Part shown: piece by piece, positions 21,165 through 29,509 of the stretch
How the letters are laid out: each line of letters starts with the position of its first letter
How positions within the stretch are numbered: position 1 is the stretch's first letter
Assembly (NCBI GenBank): GCA_004431415.1
Contig: QPMI01000354.1
Span: 1-34,814 of the forward strand
Reading direction: 5' to 3'
Source: Cyanophora paradoxa
Taxonomy: Eukaryota; Glaucocystophyceae; Cyanophorales; Cyanophoraceae
DNA length: 34,814 nucleotides
Notes under the pieces: model-generated
The model's input: only the letters and a program-made list of their open reading frames with translations
Told to the model about the DNA's origin: nothing
Database searches by the model: none
Made by a program: the position numbers and the translations under genes

Positions 21165-23061
21165 ATGCGGGCCGTCCTCGCTCTCCTCCTGCTCGCCGCG
21201 GCGGCCAGCGCTGTTCAGCCGGATCTTGGGTCCGAGCACGATTCTTCCACGCTGCAGCCCATTCCGCAGGCCGCCGGCTCGCTACGGTGGAAACAGATCG
21301 CCGATGAGGTGAACGGCAAGCAGCGCGCGTGGACAGCAGGGCCGTTGGCCGAGCGCTTCGCCGGCATGTCGCTGGAAGAGAGTGCGCGCACTCGAATCGC
21401 ACACGCGCCTTAAGCTTGCTGACGCGAATGCGTACGGGCGCTTAGTTCGGGCGCAGCTCAACGCCCGCGCCGACGACCCGCCTTCTGCGTACATGTCGAA
21501 GGGAGAGATCCCCATCAAAGAAGCGTACGCGCTGCAGGCCGACGACGACCTGCCCACTTCCTTCGACGGTTCGACCGCGCCGCTCTCCCGAGGCATATGC
21601 ATCTCGCGCGAGCTCTCCCTGATCCCCACGCACAGCCCGGAAAGTGTGGCCAGGGTGAATGAAGCGTCCGCAGGAGCAGGCTCTGCGCGGCTGAGCTCAC
21701 GGACAGGTCAATCCACGACATCCGCGACCAGGGCAGATGCGGGTCGTGCTGGGCGTTCGCCACAACAGAGGTCCTCAGCGATCGCTTCTCCATCGCCACG
21801 AACAACAGCGTCGACGTCGTGCTCAGCCCTGAGCATCTGCTCGCGTGCGATTGGCTGAAGTGCGTGCCGCGCTTGATCGGCGCCCTTCGCCGCTAATTTC
21901 TTGCCGTCAGTTTCGGGTGCGCCCTCGGGACGACCGCCGCCCCGTGTCCCCTGAGCTTTGCCTTCGCGGCGACGCGACTATAACACACCCCCCTCGGCAG
22001 GTGCCACGGCGGCTTCTACCCCACGGTAAGCCTGTCGCGCCCTGATTTGAACTGACCCATGCTTAACCGTCCTTCGGCGCGCAGGCCTGGTCCGCGCACC
22101 CGCAGCTCGCCGCCGCCAGCCGTGCGGCGCCGACGCGGAGGGGGCGCGTGGTGGGGGCGCAGGCTGTGGATCAAGGACCACGGGCTGGTGTCGGAGGAGT
22201 GCTTCCCGTACGTCTCGGGGGAGGACGGGGCGATGGTGAAGTGCCCCCGCGCCTGCTCCAACGGCGGCGACTTCACCCGCTACAAGTGCGCTCGCGCATC
22301 CCGAGGCTCCCGCGCGCGCATTCACCCGCGCCCTGGCGCCGCTCACGGCGCCGGCGCGGGCCAGGGCGCTGCATTGGTACCGTATCGGCAGTTGGTTCCA
22401 CCCGATCTCGCAGGAGATCATGATGCGGTGCGCGCGGAGCGCCGCCGCGGGCGCCGGCGCCTCTTTTCAGCTCCCGCGCATCGACGCGCGCCCCGCGCGC
22501 CCGCAGCGAGATCATGAACCACGGACCGATTGCCGGTGCGCCGGCTCGGCGCTGCGGCGCGCTGCGCCCGCTCGCCACTGACCCTCTGCCGCCAGCGATG
22601 TACGAGGTCTACGAGGACTTCCTCACGTGCGCCTGGACCCCGCGCCCCCCGCCCCTCGCCCCGCCTCCCCGCGTTCCTCTGAACGAGGGCGCGGCGCAGG
22701 TACAAGAGCGGGGTGTACGCGCACACGACCGGCGTCTTTGCCGGCCGCCACGCCATCAAGGCCCGTCCCGCCTCGCCCCGCCCGGCCCCGCCCCTCGCCG
22801 AGGGCGCCAGGCGGCGGGCAGATCATCGGGTGGGGCGAGGAGGGCGGGGTGAAGTACTGGCTGGTGGCGAACAGCTGGGGCAAGGCCTGGGGCGAGGCCG
22901 GCTTCTTCCGCATCCGCCGCGGCACCAACGAGTGCCAGATCGAGGGGTCCGTGCCCGATCCGCCGCCCTCGGGCCCGCCCCCGAGCCCACGCCTCGCCTC
23001 CCGCAGGCACGTCTACGGCGGCACGCCGAACCTGCAGGCGCTGCCTGCCGCCTCGGCATGA
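21165..23061 (+). CDS. Cathepsin B-like papain-family cysteine protease (C1A)
   Basis: Thirteen exons keep phase throughout and give 342 residues: 21165-21381, 21446-21568, 21636-21654, 21707-21859, 22001-22025, 22085-22089, 22163-22285, 22365-22427, 22507-22535, 22596-22626, 22700-22760, 22822-22946 and 23007-23061. The start has a clear signal peptide ([16 protein letters not shown]), so the product enters the secretory/lysosomal route. A propeptide ends near DLPTSFDARKVWPG. The active-site Cys is in [11 protein letters not shown], the His in GRHAIKIIGWG and the Asn in VANSWG, so the triad is intact. The cathepsin B hallmark C-x-GG appears as KCHGGF. The region that should carry the His-His occluding loop is short and lacks it, so endopeptidase rather than dipeptidyl-carboxypeptidase activity is inferred. 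Oddities are a 19-nt and a 5-nt exon and a GC-AG intron at 22761-22821. Confidence 0.85.
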
Positions 23062-23506
23062 GCGAGCCCGGTGCCCGGTCCGCGCGCGGCCGAGACACTA
23101 GTACTCGACTTCGTTTCGGTGGGGGTCACGGGGTGTACAGTAGGGGGGTACTTCTGGTACCCGTACGCGTGGACATGTATCTGCAGTGCTGGCCCGCGGC
23201 CGTGGGGCGTGTATATTTCTGCGCTTGCTCGCCGCCCCCGGCGCGCACCGGCGCCTTGCTGCAGGCGCTGTACATGTTGCGCTATAGATGTAGACTGCGC
23301 TAGCGACGATGCTCTAGATCTGTTGTATTGTACTCGAGCTCAAATTCGAATCCTGACATTGTCCTTGAAAGTGTTTCCTGCACCTATCACTAGCACTAGC
23401 CTAGTAGATCAAATAACCTGTATTCGTATCGCAACTAGTAATAGGGGCCGAGGCCCTGAGGCCGCAAAAGCAAAATCGAGAAAGAGGGGAGCGCGCGGGG
23501 AGCTGG
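23062..23506. other. Convergent intergenic spacer
   Basis: About 445 bp lie between the 3' ends of the protease gene (+) and the WD40-like gene (-). The segment is lower in GC, contains several CTAG-rich words near 23390-23445 and has no credible coding frame. It presumably holds both 3' UTRs. No RNA gene or terminator structure was recognised. Confidence 0.6.
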
Positions 23507-26280
23507 CTACGGGCCGGCCGGGGCGGGGGGCGCCGGCTCGGGGTCCGGGCCCTGCGGCGGCTCGGGGCCCGGGGCCGGCGGCGGCCCCGCGGAGATGGAG
23601 ACGGGGCGGGTGCCGAAGAGGGGCTGCGCCGAGGTGTAGGGCGGCAGGCCGTCCGGCCGGCCCCCGTCCCCCCGCCCCCGCACCCCCTCCTCCTCCTCCT
23701 CGTACCGCGTGTACAGCGCCACCCCCGCCGGGTACTGGATCGTCGCCGCTGCGGGGGGGATGAGGGGGAAGTCGGGAGCACGAGTCGATGGGCCCGCACC
23801 GATCCACTGGCGGCAGGGCGAGACGGCAACGCAGCGCTGCGGAGAGAGGTGAGAGGACGGCGCGGAACTAGGCCTGGGGGTACGGCGCACGATGGCGCCG
23901 AAGTTCTTGCCGGTCTCCTCCCTGCAGACGCCCCCCCGCAGGCGCGGCGCCGGCCCCGAGAGGTCCCACAGCGACAGCTGCGCCAGCGCGTCTGCAAGCG
24001 CCGGAAGAGGCACGGATCAAATCGAGGGGCGCCGACCTTGCCATCCCCCGTGCCGGTCACCAGGGCACGCGGGGCCGACCACGTCGTCGCCTGCGCGGCA
24101 CGGCACCCGCCGGCGCGTCGGTGCCCCCGGGAGGGGTACGGAATGCAGGCCGCGGGGCACCTGGAGCCCGACGAAGTCGGTGGAGTCGACGGAGCCCGGG
24201 TTGTCGATGCGCGGCGCCCCGTGGTCGAGCGCGTACCTGCCCCGCAGGATCGGCGGGGGTGCGGGGCTTCCCGGGGGCGCGGGGTCGCACAGGAACTGGA
24301 GCCCCGAGGAATCGACGCGGAATACCTCCGCGAAGTTCTGCTCGGTCGCCACCTGCGGGCCGGGGGCGTGAGGGGCAGGGGGAGAGTGGGAGGGGGGTAC
24401 GTCGCCCTCGCCTGGAAGAGCTCGCCGTCGGGGCTGAGGGTGCCGTGCCAGACGGGGGCCCCCGGCGCCCCGAAGCGCACGGCGCGCATCTGCGCCGAGC
24501 CGACGACGGCCACCTCGGGTCCCGGGGCGTCCCGCGGGCAGCGGAGCTCGAGGACGGCGGCGCGGTCGCCGGCGGTGACGGCGAGCCGCGCGGCGGCGGC
24601 GGCGGAGGGCGCGGAAGGGGCCCAGGCGTCCAGGGACTGCACGTAGGGGTTCCCGGGGGGCGCCCAGTGCGCCTGCTCCTCGGGAGAGGACTCCCACTCA
24701 AGCCGCAGGTCGACGCCGCCGGCCTCCCCGCCCGGCGCCTCGCCCCACACCTGCAGCCTGCGCCGCCCCCGACGCAGCCGCGACGCTCAGCTCGGAGGGC
24801 GGAAAGCTGCGCCGCGGGGGCGGGGCGGCGCACGAGCCGTCCGCGAAGCCGACGAGGAGGCGGGGCCGGTGGTCGGGCCCCCGAAAGTAGATCGCCTCGC
24901 CGGCGGCGCGGCCCTCCCCGGGGTACCGCGCCACCAGCCGCGGCGGCTCCAGGCGCCAGGCGCCGGGGCCGGGGCCGGGGCCGGCGCGGACGGCGCGCCA
25001 GACGTAGAGGCCGCCGGAGATGGTCGCCGCGAAGCGCGCCGGGTCGGTCGGGTGCACCGCGAGGCGCCCGAAGGCCTTCTCCGTCGCCTCGCCGTAGTGC
25101 GCCGCCAGGGCCCGGCAGCCGCGGCCGGGGCGGGGTCGGGGGGCGGGGCGGGGGCGGCGGGCGGGGGCGGGGCGGAGGCGGCGCAGTGGGGCAGGGCGGG
25201 GCGCGGGCGTCGAGGAAGGAGAGGTCCGAGGCGTCCAGAGGGAGACGAGCCCGTCCTCGTGCCCGCGACGATGAAGGCCCCGTCCCGCGAGTACGCCACT
25301 GCCGCCCCGCGCCCGCTCGCCCGGCGGGGGGGGGGGGGCGGGGGAGCGGGGAGGGGGCGGGGCGGACCGTCGTTGACGCCGCGGTGGTGCTCGTGGCGGG
25401 CCTCGTCGTGGAGCCGCACCTGCTCGAACCGCGGCGGCGCCCCGCCACCAGCTGCCGCGCCCCGTGAGCAGGGGGCGCGGGGGTGCGGGGGCCGGGCGGG
25501 CGGACGCGGTAGGCGGTGAGCTCGGTGCGGGTGCCGGCGTTCTTGCCCTTGGAGGCGACGAGCTGCGGCTCGCAGCCCCCGGCCGCCACGCCACATCCAG
25601 CGCCGCCCTGCGCCAGCGGAGCGCGCTCGGAGGCGGCGCGGCGGCGGGGAGGGGACGCGGCCCCGCACTCGTCCCGAGGGAGCAGAAGTCGGCGAGGCGG
25701 TAAGGCCCGAAGAGCCGCTCGCCCAGCGTCTCCAGCGCCGCCGCGTGCTCCCGTCCCCGGCCGCGCCCCCGCGGCAGGCCGCCGGTGAGCTCGCGGGCGG
25801 CCAGGGCCTGGTGGACGCGGGGCGGGCGCCGCGCCGTGCTCCGCGCGCACGCCGCCGCGATCCCGAAGAGGCCCTCCAGCGCCGCCCCGAGGCGCGCGAC
25901 GGGCCCCGCGCCGCCTCCCCGGCCCCTCCGCCTGGCTCCCGCGGGCGGCGCAGAGGGCGAGGCGCATGGCGACCTCGAAGGTGCCGGGCATGACGCGGAC
26001 GGGGGCCGGGCGGGGGCCGGCAGGGCGCTGAGGGGGAGCTCCGGGGGCGCGCGCCCGTGGAGGAGGCAGAAGAGGTCGACGAGGTCGTCCAGGCTCTCCC
26101 TGAGCAGCGCGCCCAAGGCGCCCACCGTCGCGCGCGGGCGGGCGCCTTCCCGCCCCACCCGCCCAGCAGCGCCGCCAGCCCCGCGTCCAGCTCCGCCGGC
26201 CGCGCCCGGCCTGACCACGCCCTCGAGGGGCCCGCCCCGGCGAGGGCCCCGCCGCCGCCCGCGCCGCCTTCGGCGCAGCT
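23507..26280 (-). CDS. WD40-repeat-like protein, family not identified
   Basis: This multi-exon minus-strand gene is read from about 26280 down to the stop at 23507. The N-terminal exons are helical: ESLDDLVDLFCLLHGR (about 26085), GTFEVAMRLALCA (25960), and LGERLFGPYRLADFCSL (about 25700). WD40-like repeats follow: VAYSRDGAFIVAGTRTG (about 25290), FGRLAVHPTDPARFAATIS then GLYVW (25070-24990), HGTLSPDGELF (24430), LSLWDLSGPAPRLRGG (23960) and RCVAVSPCRQWI (23830). An acidic EEEEE stretch and a Pro-rich tail end the protein. The domain order (helical region, then propeller) suggests a scaffold; I cannot name a family. No ATG is visible between the EVE-like stop at 26293 and the first exon. The start is therefore unresolved, and splicing from the upstream gene is possible through a GTGCGTG donor near 26325. 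Confidence 0.5.
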
Positions 26281-26292
26281 GCGGCGCGGGCG

Positions 26293-26453
26293 TCAGCCGG
26301 GCCGGAAGGGGCAGCAGCGCAGGCACGCACGCTTGGGCTTCTTCGGGGGCGGGGCCGGAGCGGGGGCCGGGGCCGGGGCCGCGCGGAGCCGCTTGGCTGG
26401 CGGCGGCGCTGGCTCCTCGTCCTCGGCCTCGTCGTGCTCCGCCGGTCGCAGGG

Positions 26454-26499
<46 letters not shown>

Positions 26500-27810
26500 G
26501 GCGGCGGCGGCGGCGGCGGCGGGGAGCGGGGGCAGACGGACGCGGGCCATGAGGCGCGGCTCGGCGGCCTCGAGGGCGGCGAAGTGGTCGGGGGAGGTGG
26601 CTGGGTCCCAGGCCGCCCCGCCAGACTCGTGGGGGTGCAGCGCCTCCGCCTCCAGCGCGTACGCGGGCCACGGGCCGGCCCCGTTCGCCCGCCGCACGAC
26701 CGCGAGGAAGCAGAGGGGCAGGTGGGAGGAGTACGCCTGCTTCGGGTGACGGTATTTATCGACCACCGGCACGTCCCCCGTGAGCCGCAGCCCCTTCAGC
26801 CCCGCCTTGATTCTCTGGTAGGGTATCCCCGGGCTGAGCACCACCGGGTCCACAGCATCCGTCCGGTACCCCTTCTGCGCGCGAGTCGGGCGTGGCGCGG
26901 GGCAGGGCGGGGCGGGGCGGGGCTCGCCCTGAGCTTCTTATCCTTTTCGGTGAGCATCTCAGGGGGCGTGATCACGCCCTTGGGCCAGGCTCCCACGCGG
27001 CTGACCATGCGGAACGCTGCGGGGCGCCGTGTAAGGGGCGCCGCAGGAGCCCCCTGGCCGGGAGCTGCGCACAGCCTTTTCCGTAGTGCAGGACGATGTC
27101 ACCGGGTCGCATGCGAAGCACGTTGAGCCATGGTTTGGCGCTCCCCGTCATCTTCGGCTTCGGGTGCGGCGCATACAAGATCGTGGATACGCCTTTCTTG
27201 CCCTGCGAGCCCCAAGCGTCAGGTGCGAGCTCCAGAACCACCCGGTCGTGCATAGCTAACCTGGTTGACCTGTGGAACGCCTCAGCGGGGCCGCGGTGCG
27301 TGAAAGGGGCGGGGCTGAGCCGGGCTACGAACTCACCCACCACAGCCACGGCCTTCGGGGCGCATCGGACTCTTCTTCCTCACCGAAGTCGATGTACTCC
27401 GCATCGTCTCCCGTAGGAGGCGGGCTCGGGGCAAGCGGATCCGCCTTCACCCTCGCTAACTCGTACGTTTCCTCCTCGTGCTCGTCGTCGTCCGGATCCT
27501 GCGACTCCTCCTTGATCGCAACGAGCTCCGCCTCCTCCTCTCCATCTTCGCACTTGAACGGCTCCGGCGAGGGCCACCTCACCGCGGGCGGCGACGGCGC
27601 CGCGCGCGCAGCAGGGCGAGGTGCGCTGAAGCTCGGGCCGCGAGGTGCGCTCAAGCGAGCGTAAGTTATAATTGGCTCCTCAGGCTCGTCGTCAGAGTCG
27701 AGCGTTATCACGTCCGGCGGCGGCGAGGCTCGTGGCGGCGGAGGCGCCGGTGAGCCGGACGGCGACGGAGGAGGACTGATTTCCTCCGCATCTTCGATCC
27801 CCGCCACCAT
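26293..27810 (-). CDS. EVE/PUA-like domain protein with SUMO-interacting motif, polyalanine tract and basic tail
   Basis: Four exons keep phase (27341-27810, 27073-27269, 26928-27016, 26293-26874) and give 445 residues. Residues 1-155 are acidic and disordered, with the stretch DVITLDSDDEPEE. That is a hydrophobic core beside an acidic run, as in SUMO-interacting motifs. The central region (about 165-330) shows a W and small residues, then RMRPGDIVLHYGKG, then FRMVSRVGAW, then a KGY..DAVDPVVLSPGIP segment. This order (PGD-[IV]-V-x-HY, SRV about ten residues on, then G-Y and L-x-x-x-IP) resembles EVE-type PUA-superfamily domains, such as those that read modified cytosine or adenine. A 22-residue polyalanine tract follows. 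The tail holds AKRLR and KKPKR, probable nuclear localisation signals, and a final Cys cluster. The inferred role is a nuclear reader of modified nucleic acid; the domain call is by eye. Intron 3 (26875-26927) has no GT and must be GC-AG. Confidence 0.5.
26456..26522 (-). repeat. Trinucleotide repeat (CTG/CGG on +) encoding polyalanine
   Basis: A run of about fourteen CTG units is followed by about eight GGC/CGG units on the + strand. On the minus strand they are read as GCA/GCC codons for a 22-residue alanine tract. CAG-type arrays of this size are often length-polymorphic. Confidence 0.9.
26875..26927 (-). other. GC-AG intron with no GT dinucleotide
   Basis: This 53-nt intron interrupts the EVE-like domain. 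It starts GCGAGCCCC, ends GCGCAG, and contains no GT on the coding strand, so no canonical donor exists. Removing it joins KKLR to KGYRTDAVD in phase. Confidence 0.75.
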
Positions 27811-27895
27811 CGCTCAGCTATCCTATCGCTCTCGCATCGGTAACGGTTGGCTGTACCCCTCGCCATCTCCTTCCCCCGCCAGTCGGCGCGAAGCG

Positions 27896-28189
27896 AATCA
27901 ACCCTAGCGAGTTTACTCTTAGCAATAGAGGGGTACACTCCCCGCAGTGCTGTGAGCTCTGCGTCGCTAGCATGGTCATATGCTAATCTAGTATATGCAT
28001 ACACAACTCGAAATGGGTGCCAAGAAGGGGACTGCCTCGGGCCTGTGAAAATCCTGAGCGTGAAACTGGGCTAGAGTCCGTAGCAGGCAGAGGGGTACGT
28101 GAACTAGGGCTAGTTCGCAACACCTGTCCTGGGTACGGCAGTCTGGCCTAGGGTACGCGAAGCAGGGGAGAGGCAGGACCAAGGCGCCG
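27896..28189 (-). repeat. 294-bp direct repeat, distal copy (B2-like)
   Basis: This copy is identical base for base to 28336-28629, at an offset of 440 bp. It is AT-richer than the region and contains catggtcatatgctaatc. It lies 86 bp upstream of the EVE-like start codon, so it occupies that gene's promoter zone. In the PAT-type model it is the outermost 3' repeat. Confidence 0.95.
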
Positions 28190-28335
28190 TATACATAGGG
28201 TAGGGTCGGGTGGGAGAGCTCGAGGCGCGACGGCGCACTCGGGTACAACAACTGAAGAGGGGCGGGCAGTCGTGCCTCGGGTACAGCTGCTCTACGTCTA
28301 CTCGCGGGTTGACCTAAGTAAACTACTTTACTATC
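28190..28335 (-). repeat. 146-bp segment between the direct repeats (A2-like)
   Basis: This single-copy spacer sits between the two 294-bp repeats. In a PAT/Ngaro arrangement it would be A2 and would match an A1 at the element's 5' end. I could not find that match between 31.6 kb and the right edge of the window. Confidence 0.5.
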
Positions 28336-28629
28336 AATCAACCCTAGCGAGTTTACTCTTAGCAATAGAGGGGTACACTCCCCGCAGTGCTGTGAGCTCT
28401 GCGTCGCTAGCATGGTCATATGCTAATCTAGTATATGCATACACAACTCGAAATGGGTGCCAAGAAGGGGACTGCCTCGGGCCTGTGAAAATCCTGAGCG
28501 TGAAACTGGGCTAGAGTCCGTAGCAGGCAGAGGGGTACGTGAACTAGGGCTAGTTCGCAACACCTGTCCTGGGTACGGCAGTCTGGCCTAGGGTACGCGA
28601 AGCAGGGGAGAGGCAGGACCAAGGCGCCG
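28336..28629 (-). repeat. 294-bp direct repeat, proximal copy (B1-like)
   Basis: This is the second perfect copy of the 294-bp repeat, 72 bp downstream of the recombinase stop codon in element orientation. Identity to 27896-28189 is complete as read, implying recent duplication or copying during retrotransposition. Confidence 0.95.
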
Positions 28630-28700
28630 AGGCGGGCGGCGGCTGCGAAGTGGGCGCCGCGCGCTGGCACCCATGGAGAGAGGTGTGTGATGAATGAAGG

Positions 28701-29509
28701 TCAGCTGGAGGGCACTGCGGCTGGGGGCGCGTGGCTGCTGGCGAGGAGGAGGCCCCGCTGGCGGCGGACGAGCTCGGGGCGCGCACGGATGTACAGCTGG
28801 AAAGCGTCGGACCGCCAGCGGCCGAGGAGCTGGATAGCGTAGTCAGGGAGGCCGGCCTCGAACGCCGCGGTGGCGGCGCCGATGCGGAAGCTGTGCGGCA
28901 GCAGACATGGGGAATGTCGACGTCACAGCCCTGGCCTCGCTGATCGGTCTTCGACTTCTTCAGGCGGAGGCGGGCGAAGCTCTCGCCCTCGTCCGTGAAG
29001 AAGCGGAGGTCGCGGCGCTGGAAGAGCCGGGCCGGGTCGGGCACAGGGAGGCGGACAGCACAGACCTCGCTGCAGCGGAAGAAGCCGAAGAAGGCGGTGG
29101 AAAAGGCGGCCCAGAGGAGCCGCGTCTCAGGTGACGGGTGGGCGGCTGCATACTGGGCGAGGTCACTGAGCTGTCCGCGCGTGATCGGGTCGCGGCGGAG
29201 TTTGGGGCGAGGGTCGGCCACGCGGGCGATGCCCTCGAGGAGCCGGGCGAGGCGCGGCATGGAGCCCCAGAAAGTGCTGAAGCCGGAGTCGACGTGCAGC
29301 GACTGCACGGCCGTGATGTACGTGCGGATGGATGGCGGGGCGACGCCGCCACGGCGGAAGAGGTGCGCCGCGAAGAAGCAGAGTGTAGCCTCCGACGCCG
29401 GCAGGACCAAGCCCTGCCTGTCGTGCAGACCCCGCTGGAGGCAGAACTCGATGAACTCGCGCTGCGGGTACGAGTAGCTCCTGCGGGTGCTGGCCGCTAA
29501 GCCGGACAT
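28701..29509 (-). pseudogene. Tyrosine recombinase (DIRS-type), internal deletion with frameshift
   Basis: The ATG at 29509 overlaps the end of the RT frame by 13 bp. The N-terminal SAM-like part is typical (TRRSYSYPQREFIEFC, ASEATLCFFAAHLF, SIRTYITAVQSLH). The first catalytic Arg is in GFFRCSEVC. The frame then reads DVDIPH near 28920 and shifts. In the next frame the C-terminal half resumes at LLPHSFRIGAATAAFEAG (H-x-x-R), then LLGRW and SDAFQLYIRARPE with the nucleophilic Tyr, ending in TGA at 28701-28703. The region that normally lies between DVDIP and HSFRIG (by my estimate 50-70 residues) is absent. About 269 codons remain, fewer than expected for the family. This is an out-of-frame internal deletion, so the copy should be inactive. 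Confidence 0.8.

Noticed and set aside
24121-25467. Long + strand open frame across the WD40-like gene
   Set aside because: The translation is Arg/Pro/Ala-rich without domains. The minus strand carries WD40-like motifs and splice logic.
26455-26524. Polyleucine or polycysteine frames over the CTG repeat on the + strand
   Set aside because: They are other-frame readings of the triplet array; the minus frame continues into the EVE-like protein on both sides.
27960-28010. Resemblance of GGTCATATGCT to the 5' end of 18S rRNA
   Set aside because: Only about ten bases match; the neighbouring conserved 18S words are absent.
27847-28514. Two + strand frames ending in the same 58-residue sequence within the 294-bp repeats
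   Set aside because: They are identical only because the DNA is duplicated; no coding signature, and the 5' parts differ.
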